NCBI GenBank assembly: GCA_037892935.1 | Contig: JAYXKI010000001.1 | Location: 248,001-312,000 of the forward strand | Source of the DNA: Phlebopus portentosus | Lineage: Eukaryota > Basidiomycota > Agaricomycetes > Boletales > Boletinellaceae | DNA length: 64,000 nt | Direction: 5' to 3' | Shown here: one piece after another, positions 13,392-23,824 of the stretch | Layout of the letters: every line of letters begins with the position of its first letter | How positions within the stretch are numbered: the first letter of the stretch is position 1 | Notes under the pieces: generated by a model | What the model was told of the DNA's origin: nothing | Databases searched by the model: none | What the model saw: only the letters and a program-made list of their open reading frames with translations | Translations under genes and position numbers: made by a program

Positions 13392-14959
13392 CTAAAGGTA
13401 AAAGTTCCTCAATCCGCTGGATTGGTTCGTCCTGGGCTGAGAGTTGTTTCCTATCATGCACGCCATATTTTCTCGCAAGCACTTGCGCATGTTAAGTGTC
13501 GCAAGCAGGGAATTGAAATAAACTAGCTGTGGTATCAGATACCATGCTCGAATCAAGCCTATCTCGGCAAAGACGTACATGTAGAAAGGCAACCATAGAT
13601 AGCGGTACAGAATCCAACATTTGACTTGACAGTAACCTGTTAGTTTCACGTCAGTTGGGTTAGGACTTCTCAAGAAACTGTAAAAGCATCAAACCGATAC
13701 GAGGCAGGCAATTGCCACGAAACTTGTGAGCATTCCGGTACCGATGACGTATACTGCCAATTTATTGATTACGGTGCTGATCCTGCACGATGTCAATTTT
13801 TGTACACTGTGGCTGAGGTAACTCACGATTGAAAATTAGACCCGCCTGTCCTCTGTCCTCAGGAGGTAGTAGAGGGAGAGCGCACTCCACAAGTCTGCTG
13901 CGACTCCTAAGCTCAGAGTCGTGTACATCAGCCACTTTAGGTATGTGTGCAAAGAACAACTAGCCTTGAATCAGTTTCTTGTTTCTTATGAATATGTGCA
14001 GGAGAGTAATGAAGTATACCAACAGTTTGCCCCGAATTCCAAACCTGATACTATGCGGGTGTTAGATGGAGGATAATCTCCAATGTGGACACGAAAACCT
14101 ACTGAACGCTGCAAGGTTCAGCGTTGCCTGTATTACGGATAAGTCTATGAGCTCTCTGAAAGAGACTGCTGTGCTGATACATACTACTATGAACGTCAAA
14201 GGCAGACTTCGATTGCTCACTAGACAATGAGATAAGCAACTCCTCACGAGATTTGAGATATTTTCTTACTGATCCAGATTCGCTGTATGTAATACCTGCA
14301 TCGACAATCAGAGCTTGAATCAAAGGCTGATCCCTTATTTGTGCGCACATGCGAATGATAAAATTGCTTGTCTCCTGCAGATACTATTAGCATTTCTGTG
14401 CCAATGAAAGACGCGAAGAACTTGATGAAGCTACCGATAGTACAGCAAATAACTAAATACGAGTAAATTTTCTAGAAAAGCAATGACGCAGGAATATGTG
14501 GAATTGCGTACAGAGTTGCTCCAGGTAACATCTCCAACGGCAGATGGGCCAAAACAGTTCAATACTAGGATAAAATATGCATAATGGGATCTGCAAGGAT
14601 TCAAGCAACCTATAGTATGCGGTGAAAGAATGAAATGAACTACACGACCCATTATTACAATAGAATCACTATCTGAGTATTTCAAGTAGATGCTTTCCAC
14701 AGAGGACAGCATTTAGCTTACCATCAGCTTAAGATACACGGGATCGCTCTTTGAACTCTGAAAGTATGCGAAAGCCTGGACACTTATGATCCCGAATAAC
14801 CTGTCAGACGAAGAGAATTCAAATTCAAGACAGCCTGTGGTTATGTCATGGATGTGCTCACATAGCAGCGACAATGATACCAATAAGTAAGGTGGCAAGC
14901 GATTCATGGAGAAGGAAAAGGTGTGCAGAAGCGACTGTCGATATATTTAGAGCAGCCAT
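13392..14959 (-). CDS. DUF6534-type multipass membrane protein (copy a)
   Basis: This is a member of a large basidiomycete family of seven-helix proteins of unknown function, often named after the C-terminal DUF6534 domain. The start is ATG at 14959 (MAALNISTVASAH); a helix ending LATLLIGIIVAAM follows, then after an intron LFGIISVQAFAYFQSSKSD, which is the family's helix 2 (FGxxxxQxxxYF). The C-terminal helix and signature are YLIPQLVYFNSLLATLNMRK, followed by a polar tail to the stop at 13392. Exons are short, with several introns, so the middle is assembled less certainly. A second copy of the same orientation lies 4 kb away. Its neighbour upstream on the same strand is a FAS1 gene, and the same gene order recurs in the second copy. 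Confidence 0.75.
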
Positions 14960-15812
14960 AGGATACCAAACGGAAATGAGATAATGGTCCTGACTGTAGG
15001 GGTATGGGGCATATAAACCCTGCTTTGACTGGTTCTCTTATACTCACAAAGGAGAACTATCTACAGAACGAGATAGACGTGGATCATCTCACGTCTCGAT
15101 AGGGATCACATGGGATATTAACCAATCACTGAGCGTAACCAGCTCAGAAACGCTCGTATCGAGGAATTGCATATCAACGAGCGTCAGCATCCAAGAAGAA
15201 AAACAGCGGCAAATGATCCCTACATCAGCCAAAAACAGCCTTGTCTCCTGAAATGGGAGTATATACCTTGCTCTTCGATGCAATTGTGAATGAGACAATC
15301 GAATAACAGTGATTATCGCTGGCGGGTCTAAACATCAGAATACTATTTGGACTAAGAAAGTTGAGATGGCGCCGCTACTGCTCATAATAGAAGACACACC
15401 TTCAGTTGCAGAAGATGGTACCGTATTTCAAAGATCAAAATTGTGGCAAATAGAGCGGCAATCAAGATCCTATGCAATCATCCGTGCTGTTGTCGAGTGC
15501 TCGTGCCAACCAGCTTGTTCCTACCTAACAGAGGTAGCAAGATGTCATCAACATCAACCTGTCGACAAAAGCAATATTAACGACGACAACGAAAAGATTA
15601 TCTTGAAAGAGTTTCCAGGACACAGACATCCCTAGCTACACGCGGGAAAGCTATCAAGGCCACACTGAATCATTGCTGTAGGCTTGCTTTATTCCGAAAT
15701 TAGTAATTCTGGTGCATTCGTAATTCAGCATGAAGAGATGAGCTAGATGTCTGGTACAGGGCTAATTTACAAGATACGGTGTACAAACCTCATGATAACG
15801 AGAAATAGAGAT

Positions 15813-16582
15813 CTATCCATATAAAGCGCCGTCAAGAAGATACAGTACCCCGTTTACAGCCTGAATTCGCTGTTAGAACGCGACATATGGACATGAAATC
15901 CTAGCGAACCTCAGCCCTGTTCACAATGGAGATGTTCTCGTTCAGAACAACTCGTTGCCAATCGGGCTTGTCAGACCCGGGTGATTCAGATCTGGAGCTG
16001 ACGGTAACGGCAACGCCATCGAGAAGGGTCTCATATTTTGATGATGGAGAGAGACTAGGGAGTGCTTGCTGTAAAGAACTTGGCATGAAGTAGGAAGACG
16101 GACAAGAATGGAAACGCACGGGTACGATATGAGCACTGATCCATCGCTGGACATTCTCCCTTGAACGAGCATCAAATTCTTCCTCAGAAATGATGGTGTC
16201 ATCTACAGGGATAGGTCCTTGATGCCTTATAGGTCAAGCATATAAGAATTCATGTATCGAAGCGAGCTTCAGTAATGACCCACGGCTTCCGCGAAAGCGC
16301 CATAACAGCCTTGTTAGTCGGCGCAAATACAGTGATTCTCGCATTATCCGCCTTAAACAATTCGCCTATTTGCGTCTCCCTTGCGTAAGAAAAGAATATC
16401 GATGCCGAAGTCTGCACCGTGAGGACGTCGGAAAGCATGAGGTTCGTCGCCGGTCCGGATTCTGAAGCGGAGTCCATTGCGATAGGAGATTGGTTTAAGA
16501 TTGCGGGGTCGGAAGGGTCATGCACGACTGTGAGACCCGCAAGGAAGGAAGTGAACTTGAGAACGAGGTCGCTGAGAAGCAT
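15813..16582 (-). CDS. Fasciclin (FAS1) domain protein, secreted (copy a)
   Basis: FAS1 proteins are secreted or surface adhesion modules. Four exons read as 16582-16284, 16225-16120, 16068-15910 and 15860-15813, for 203 residues. The start ATG (MLLSDLVLKFTSFLAGLTVV) gives a plausible hydrophobic signal segment before HDPSDPAILNQ. Family blocks are VLTVQTSASIFFSYARE, RITVFAPTNKAVMALSRKP, HQG across the first splice, IISEEEFDARSRENVQRW, ISAHIVP, YETLLDGVAVTV and NGVLYLLDGALYG. Intron lengths (58, 51 and 49 bp) make sense only with these splice choices. The FAS1 copy at 61.9 kb has identical exon lengths. A foldback transposon sits 72 bp upstream of the start. Confidence 0.85.
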
Positions 16583-16642
16583 TACGACGGTGGAAGTGCA
16601 AGTCGAGTACAACGAGGCTGTAGCCACCGACCGCCGACACAG

Positions 16643-16653
16643 CGGGCAAACTG
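16643..16653. repeat. Target-site duplication, left copy (11 bp)
   Basis: The 11-mer CGGGCAAACTG directly abuts the left end of the foldback element and is repeated exactly at 17105-17115 on the other side. The related promoter at 61.8 kb has no insertion here, which supports a duplication made on insertion. Confidence 0.8.
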
Positions 16654-17104
16654 TTATTTAGACCAGGAATAAATTCATAACTAGATGACAAATGAAATTT
16701 GAAATAAGAAAAGGGGTTAAATTACAAGTAAAGTCATGTGAGAAATACATAAAGAAATTTGAAGTCTCATAAAGGAAAAGATGCTTGCATTTCTTCATGT
16801 GCGACGTTTCAAATTATCCCAAGAAAAAAATTTAATGTTTCTTTTGTAATCTTGTCAAGGAAGAAATATCTTGTGTGGTCAGTGCAAGTTATCTCTTCCT
16901 TGACAAGACTGCAAAAGAAACTTCAAATTTCTTCCTTGGGATAATTTAGAATGTCGCACATGGAGAAATGCAAGCATCTTTTCCTTTATGAGACTTCAAA
17001 TTTCTTTATGCATTTCTCACATGACTTTACTTGTAATTTAACCCCTTTTCTTATTTCAAATTTCATTTGTCATTTAGTTACAAATTTATTCCTGGTCTAA
17101 ATAA
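16654..17104. mobile_element. 451-bp foldback MITE with near full-length inverted repeats (Mutator-like by TSD length)
   Basis: The element starts TTATTTAGACCAGGAATAAA and ends with its inverse complement. The two arms, about 16654-16873 and 16885-17104, pair along almost their whole length, leaving a loop of roughly ten bases around GTGTGGTCAGTGC. It is AT-rich and has no coding capacity. Flanking 11-bp direct repeats and very long terminal inverted repeats fit non-autonomous Mutator-like elements, which make 9-11 bp duplications; the class call is inference. No second copy was seen in this window. It interrupts the spacer between the FAS1 start codon and the rest of its promoter. Confidence 0.85.
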
Positions 17105-17115
17105 CGGGCAAACTG
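17105..17115. repeat. Target-site duplication, right copy (11 bp)
   Basis: This is an exact repeat of the 11-mer at 16643-16653. It is followed by sequence (TGCGAGCCAGG, then GGCGACGTCACGTTTTCGG) that in the sister promoter near 61.86 kb directly adjoins the FAS1 side. Confidence 0.8.
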
Positions 17116-17621
17116 TGCGAGCCAGGTTCGGCGACGTCACGTTTTCGGAGGATGCCGCTTACAACCACTCTTCACACCTCCATCTGAACAATCTCCATCC
17201 TATCCTGTCCATGAGGAAATACGACAAGCACCAAAGATATATATCCGAGATCATCGAATGCCCTCCTACTCATAAGGCGTCCGTTGGTTCCATATATAGT
17301 GGAGTCTAAGGCAAGATAGCTGATGATCCCGTTGATTTTCCTTGGCTGCATCGTATGATAACTGATCAGAAAGTTCCCGAACTCCAGTGTCCATTCATGT
17401 TTCTCATTTTCAGTCGTCTAAAATCCTTTCTTACCAAGCATGCAATACCGAATGAACACTTAGTTTGCGATAGTGCGTCATTTGTAATCGATTCCGGATT
17501 GACCATATAGTATAAAGGGCGACGTACTCGCACTATTCACTGCGACCTGAAGTATTGCGTTCATCTCCTCATTCACCTGCTGGCGCGCAACTGAGGCGGA
17601 TATTGCATTTTATTCTTAGAT

Positions 17622-17845
17622 ATGGAGTACGATCCGGAGGGCATGCCATTTCGTCGACTTGGACCCACCAGTCTACGCGTTCCGGTCTTTTCCCTTGGCG
17701 GATGTCAGTTTCTGCTTCGACTTGTGCTATCTCACAATCAATTCAATGCTTCTCATTCATCACGTCGATTTCGAGGAAATCATCAAAGTGGCCTTCTAAA
17801 AAGGCATTACAGGGACATCTCACGCAGCTTTGTTGAAGATATTTG
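17622..17845 (+). pseudogene. Remnant of an aldo-keto reductase gene, divergent from FAS1 copy a
   Basis: ATG at 17622 opens [20 protein letters not shown], almost the first exon of the AKR copy that starts at 61444. The segment carrying the next exon ([10 protein letters not shown] in the sister gene) is missing. The following exon survives only as GAAATCATCAAAGTGGCCTT and then meets a TAA where the sister reads FENG. Nothing of the remaining AKR blocks is seen downstream. The upstream spacer still resembles the spacer between the AKR and FAS1 genes at 61.45-61.9 kb. Confidence 0.8.
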
Positions 17846-18009
17846 AGGTTTAGCATTCATGAACTATGTTCTAGATTCGAGGTGTACACGTCGCTTGGGC
17901 TGCAAGGAACAGCACTCCTTACTAAAAATGACAGTTCGCAGAAGCATATCCGATTCATTTTGTGAGTACGATTGCTCTGCTTTATCTTTCTTTTGCTAAT
18001 GATTCGCAG

Positions 18010-18347
18010 GCAAGATGATGAATGACGGCCATGCGAAAATGTATTTGGATTGGTATGGGATTGATGTCATTCAGTAGTATTCAGTTGGGCTTGTCGGATG
18101 GCCAATAGATCGCCAGGGATACATGGATCCTGACAGGATAGGATGAGCGAGGTCTCACTGAAGCAGATCTCCGATACACCCGGCATGCTATTGGAAGCAG
18201 TTCTCCCCTGATGAGCTTGCGAAGCGACGCAAGACACTTGAAGCTATCAGTGTTCCACTTGAAAAGCCGGCCCGTGCAACATGGAAAGACAAAGACAAGA
18301 AGCGCAAGGCGTGGGATGATTCTGACAAGGAAAACAGCGGTTTGTAG
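18010..18347 (+). pseudogene. Remnant of a repetitive basidiomycete hypothetical-protein family
   Basis: Translated fragments MYLDWYGIDVIQ, VGWPIDRQGYMDPDRI, RGLTEADLRYTRHA and YWKQFSPDELAKRRKTLEA follow each other but lie in different frames, with a frame change near 18140 and another at 18187-18190. The last piece runs to a basic, acidic tail and a TAG at 18347. The pattern (a VGWP motif, then YW, then EL) recalls a C-terminal region found in many repeated mushroom proteins of unknown function; this recognition is from memory and tentative. Confidence 0.4.
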
Positions 18348-18712
18348 TGGCGACACAGAAATGAGGTGCTCGGAATGGTCTCCAGGGTTGACATCTTCTT
18401 CCATTTCTTGCTCAGTATGGTCCTCACCCCCGGTAAGGATTCAGAGCGTTCCGACGATACCACATATATTCACCGCTACATAGAGAAGCCATTTGCGTGG
18501 TTTGAGAGAGTAGAGCTCCATACTTTCATGGGGAATGTGCAGAAGTGGGATGGGATTAGGATGGTGGCTGACGTGCATGTACGACAGCGATGCCTCTGTA
18601 TCATCATCTCCATTATCTGGAAGACCACTGCAGGCTTTGGGTGCATCACCCTTTGCTACAGATGCGACACTCATGGTTCTTGAGGGGGAGGAGCAGAGTA
18701 CTTGAAGCTAAT

Positions 18713-18736
18713 AAACGGGTCCAGAAACGGGTCCAG
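18713..18736. repeat. 12-bp perfect tandem duplication
   Basis: AAACGGGTCCAG occurs twice head to tail. It lies in non-coding sequence between the 18-kb remnant and the second DUF6534 gene. Confidence 0.6.
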
Positions 18737-18997
18737 ATACGAGCCAAAGGAAATCACGTGCCACATTTTCCTTTTGGCATGGTACAGTTGCGTAGCGTCT
18801 GTACCGTGCACATATTAGGTGTTCACCAGGTGGAAGAGCTAGGGCTTCCAAGAGAATCATTTGTTCGAAAGAACTGAATCCGATCGACGAATACTTATTC
18901 TCCGTCGGACTTATCATGACTACCAGTGTCACTGTATTTGACAGGGACAGGGATACTTCAGAAGGAAGGGCGCATTCAGACAGAAACAATTCTTCCA

Positions 18998-20843
18998 TCA
19001 TAAAGTCTCCTAACGCCATCTCTCCTTCAATCCGCATGGTAACTTCTCTCCGACTCGGACGTGACGTCTATGCAAATCTTCTAATCCCGTTAGGCGATAC
19101 GAGGAATACGCAATTGTGAAACTTACCTCTTCCATCCCGTATCTGTTATTGAGTAATAAGCCCGAGACAGGCTGCTTCACGTCGGGTTGAGAACCCATGT
19201 TCTCAATATTGCCCGTGGGAACCAGAAGTGTTCTTCCTCCTCGCTCGACTCCGTTTCTCAATTCTTCGCGTAGATCTCTGCGCATATTGAGCATCGAAAG
19301 TAGGGAACTGAAATAGACTGTTGTATGCATTACATATAAGAACCTCGTTGCTATGACAAAAGTGGACATACGACTCGGAAGAGTAGTGTATATAGCAGCG
19401 TATGCCCAAGTGAGGGGCTGGACAACAAACTATCAGATCGAAATCAGTACAGTAAGAGATAGGTAGCCTCTGAAATACTAAACCGATATGAAAGCAGCAG
19501 CTCCCACGAGACTGGTAAGCAGTCCTGTGCCGATGACGTAAATGACTAACTGCTTTATTATTTTGCCGGTCCTGTTTTGCATCAGTTTTGTCATTGTACG
19601 GGTAGCACAAATACTTACGGCGAGCATCCAGATCGTCCTTTCATTAACAGATAACACAGAGAAAGTGAACTGAACAAGTCTGCCGAGACTGTCAACCCAA
19701 ATGCTGCGGGGAGCAACCACTTTGCGTTGTTCCAGCCACTGTTCAGATGGTCCCCGGACGTAAGTATACAAGAAAACATACAGATATTTCGTGGAAATGT
19801 AAAACCGAGGACAAAGAGAAGCTATTCCATGACATAATGAGCTCTTAGAATATGAGAATAGATCAAAACTGACTGACAATCTAATTCCAAAAGCCATGGA
19901 GAATCCTGTCTCAAGAGTCAAAATGCTGACTCGCTGTAGTCGACTACGGCAGCCTCACCAAGTGCCGTAAAATTAAAAATTGTCTACATGGAAAAGACTT
20001 ATCAGCATCATCGCCATTGACATTACAGAACTGTCCATACCGCGATGAATGTCAAGAATAAATTTCGATCGCTCACTAACGACACCGGGATTCAGGAATG
20101 CTTCATTTTCGTTGCAAGAGAAAGATTCTCTTACTGATCCAAGTTCGCCGCATGTATAACCTGCGTTGATCAAGAGCCTATCAATTCTTCATTTTCGCAA
20201 AGCTTTGATACTGTACACACAGGCGAATGATGAATTTGCTTGTTTCCTGAGTGAACAGATATGTTGAGTCTCTCAGGCAAGTGAGGCAGAGAACTCAATG
20301 TTATCACCGATACTATGACAAAAGCCTATTGGCAAGCAAATGGGTCAGAACAAGTGCATTAGCAATATTTCGCAGACAGAACCTACAGGCATACTCCAGG
20401 TTATTACTTTCACAGACGCGAAATTTATGAAGTTCCCCACTAAAATGGGGTGACAGTTATGAATGACCAATGCAAGTTGCAACGATCCAAGTGACCTAGT
20501 TTCGAGTCTGAGCATATTAATTGCACCCATAGAATTTGTATTTACCACAGAAAAGCTATCTGTATTCAATTCAGATACTATCATTCGCCATTATTCGCGG
20601 AAGAAGCTCTTGGCTCACCATGAACTTCATATATTTGGAATCTGATTTCGAGTTCTGAAAATAAGTGAGGGACTGGATACTGACAATCCCATAAAGGCTG
20701 CAAAGCAAAGCGAACTCAGGTAAGTTTCACATGTATAAGAGATAAACTCACATAGAAGCGATGGTATATCCGGCGAGAACAGAATTGAGTTTCTGATGGA
20801 GAAGAGATAGGATCTCTCCTGGGTTCAGTGCATTCACAGCCAT
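18998..20843 (-). CDS. DUF6534-type multipass membrane protein (copy b)
   Basis: This is a paralogue of the gene at 13392-14959 with the same architecture. The start is ATG at 20843 (MAVNALNPGEILSLLHQ), with a first helix ending LAGYTIASM. The next exon is LYGIVSIQSLTYFQNSKSD. Further exons carry VGNFINFASVKVITWSMPVG, IIKQLVIYVIGTGLLTSLVG and VYFSSLLSMLNMRRDLREEL, the last being the DUF6534 signature. The C-terminal tail to GMEE is clear, but the final exon is uncertain: one acceptor gives a stop at 18998, another a stop near 19009. Several middle exons (20.0-20.5 kb) are short and were not fully resolved, so hidden damage is possible. The FAS1 pseudogene lies upstream of it, repeating the order of copy a. 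Confidence 0.65.
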
Positions 20844-21465
20844 AACACCGTCAAGAGAGGGTGGCTTATGCTCAGAGGAAATTGTTAGAGATAGGCGACG
20901 CGAACCCATCTATACTCTCTCTTATACCCACCGAGGAGTATAATCTGTAGTGAGGAACAATCCAGATATCACTTCGAAATTTGAAGCAATGGAAACTACT
21001 CAGGATGGTAGCTAATCATAGGACAGAACAATCAGAAATGGTGTGATCCGCGGTCTAGGATAGCAATGAGTATCAACATCGAACAAAAATCGAGGTAGCA
21101 AACCAAAAGGCCATTTGTCCCTAAGGATGCCCATGATTATTTGCAAAAAAAAAATGATGAAATGGCTCTGTCACCACTCAGAGAGATGCACTTTCTGTGT
21201 GTAGAAGGACATCAAGCTGCGGAACGCCACGTCGCAACGTAACTAGGCAGTACTTGATGAGTTAAAAATCAGATCAGGGTTCCATTCCAGCCTGAAATCA
21301 ACCGTCAGAGTTGGACAGACGAGAAACGTAGTGAATTTGATGCACTCAATTTCATCACGATGATATTGCTCCAGTTCTGCCCACGCACGTAAGGATGTAC
21401 CGTGCGGGAGACGCAGAAGCAAGTTTTCATCAACATCAGCGTCGTCTCAATAGAAACGTTGTATC

Positions 21466-21565
21466 TTTCAAATAGCTTTGCTCGTTCTGAAACAGGTTGA
21501 GAATTTCGTTTCGTGAATTTTTCAAATAGCTTTGCTCGTTCTGAAACAGGTTGAGAATTTCGTCT
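21466..21565. repeat. 54-bp tandem duplication
   Basis: A unit beginning TTTCAAATAGCTTTGCTCGT is repeated at a period of 54 bp (21466 and 21520), with only a few differences near the unit ends. The period is a multiple of three and the minus strand stays open through it (VSERAKLFE twice), but I see no gene that it belongs to. Confidence 0.7.
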
Positions 21566-21668
21566 CATGATGTGGTCGAGCATTAAATGATGGGCTAGAG
21601 AATTGATGCGGGCCTAAATTGCAATACATGTCACAGTTTTGGTACTAGTGATATCGAGAAATAAGGAC

Positions 21669-22330
21669 CTATGCGTACAGTACACCATCAAGAAGATATA
21701 GCACCGCGTTAGCAACCTAAATTAGTCGTTAGAGTATGGCATATACACTAAGCAAGAAATCGAAGCGAACCTCGGCCATACCCTCAGTGGAGATGTTCGT
21801 TCAGCACAGCTGTCGCCGCTCAATTTCATCAGAACCGAGCAAAGCACTTAAAGCCGACGGTAGCTTCGTCCAGAAGCGACTCGCGCTTTGACGATGAAGA
21901 GTCTAGAAAGCACCTCTGTAAAGAATCCGAAGCTGTAAGCAAAGGAGCATGAAGAGAAGACGGAGAGGCACATGCATGCGCAAGAAATGATCCATCGCTG
22001 GACATTCTCATTCTATGAGCATTAAATCTTTCCCTGAAAATGACGGTGTCATCTACAGAGATAAGTCTTTGATGACAAATGAGTAATGCATGTGAGGACT
22101 CGTGGATAGAAGCGATTCGGCAGCTTCCGCAACAGAGCGATGACGTTCTCTTTCGTTGGCGTAAAAACGCAGTCAATACCTGCCTTCAGAAACTTGCCAT
22201 TTTTGCGTCTCCTTGCGTGAGGTTTGTCGCCGGACTGGATTCTGAAGCGGAGTCCATTCCGAGAAGGGACTATTCGCAGTTGTTGACTCGGAACGGTTGC
22301 GAAGCATTTAATTTTCGCAGATAAATGACC
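21669..22330 (-). pseudogene. Fasciclin (FAS1) pseudogene (copy b)
   Basis: Minus-strand sequence follows FAS1 copies a and c from the region of their first exon (GGACTCCGCTTCAGAATCC) to the last exon, which still reads ANAVLYLLDGVLYA before a stop at 21669. The first exon has lost the segment between the family's MLSD and YARE blocks, so PTN and KAV motifs are out of frame. The middle exons keep scattered similarity (GATGACACCGTCATTTTC, GCGATGGATCA) with several indels. No open frame links the parts. It occupies the same place relative to DUF6534 copy b as FAS1 copy a does to copy a. Confidence 0.8.
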
Positions 22331-22339
22331 CATCGAAAG

Positions 22340-23820
22340 GTGAACTGAAAGATACACAGAGGCAATGGTCACTGAGCATTCATTCGTTCGACTTCCGCAC
22401 ATTTCCATCATCCGTTTTTAGCCTCTCGCAGCTGAATCAAGAAGAACAACCTAGAAATGCACTATATTCTTACCGGCATTCTTCGGGTAGAAAGTAAAGA
22501 CAGGGCTTAGCCTCAAAAATACATATACGGACCGACAAGGAAAACCGAAGAGTATTCCGAGCCACAGAACATAGCGCATAACATAACGCGACACTTCCTT
22601 AGTTAAACGTTCGTCAAATGGCCTGAAAAAAACAAAGCGTAAATATCAAGTTGCATAAGCAGTCAGCTTACATAAACCGACACTCACTAATAATAACCGT
22701 TATCCTGTTCGCACAACAGAGTATCGGAGAAACACCGAAGCAGCGTCAACCTAGCATCGGCTTACTCTAGTACGTAGAGGAAGTGACTACACTCGACGCA
22801 GCCCTATTCAGTCTGGGTTCTATACGTCTATCTACGTTGAGGATTTCGCAAGTTCCTGGATAGGAAAACTTTCAAGCCAGAAGATGTCTAGATCTGTTTT
22901 CCAGAAGAATACCCACGCACAGAAGAGATGCAGATTGGAACAGAAGCGGCAAAATTTTACAGTTTCAGGTGCACTACTGAGGTCATGATAGAACCAGAGT
23001 GCAACACAAAGACTTCATCATGAATCGGCCTTCACGACAAGATTATTCTGTGATTCAGTAACTCCTTGACCTTCCAGCTCCATGCATCAATGCCAGAGAG
23101 AAGTCTGGAGCCAGGACCGAATAGACCCGTCGACAAGCGCAGGGAATATTTCAAGACGTACCCACGACCTAATTTCGAATGCGTTTGAGCTGAGTATGCA
23201 CTTCGTGCCACAAGGCCCACTCGCATCACTTGGTGTGACGCAGCTTTTCATGGACAAAGCGAAGCTTCCCAGCAGAACATCGCTTCGAGTCGCGAAGCAG
23301 TGTGCTAGTCTTGAACCTAGAATGGTGAGAATTCCGGCTATAAACAACTTGCACGTCTCACGCCACAAAGTTCAAACAAAAGGAAAGAGGCACACATGAA
23401 CCCAAATTAAAAGAAATGTATAAAAGAGCGGACAGCTGGCGGAGAAAATCCTAGACAGCACCAACACACATTCACCAAAAAAAAGGCGCGAGAAAAGGAA
23501 AAAAAAACATCATGCAATCGCAAAATGAGCAACCGTTATGCTCATGAACGGGGTTCAAAAAAAGAAAGTTCGTCCAGGCGTGAGAGAGAGATGCAACAGC
23601 AGTCCGATTATAAGTCCGTCACAAAAATGCTATCATGAGTGGATGAACCGAGCGCAATGACTAGAGATGGGAGAACATGAATGAAGTGAATAATAAGAGA
23701 GGAGTGGGTGCGCGGCACGTTAAGCACGAGTCTGGCACATCGAAACTACAGCAAAGATAAAAAGAAAAGTCATTTTTACTGTTCTCCGAGTCCGAGCTGT
23801 CAATTTTGGTATGGTCCCTG
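22340..23820. other. Spacer, no supported gene
   Basis: Open frames here are short and overlap on both strands (the longest about 105 codons near 23.1-23.4 kb), with no motif, signal peptide or splice pattern I recognise. The last few hundred bases are probably the 3' untranslated region of the Kre9-like gene. Confidence 0.4.
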
Positions 23821-23824
23821 GGAA

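Noticed and set aside
23032..23399. Opposed frames of about 65-105 codons
   Set aside because: Mutually overlapping frames without motifs; the hydrophobic stretch on the minus strand is not followed by a credible protein.
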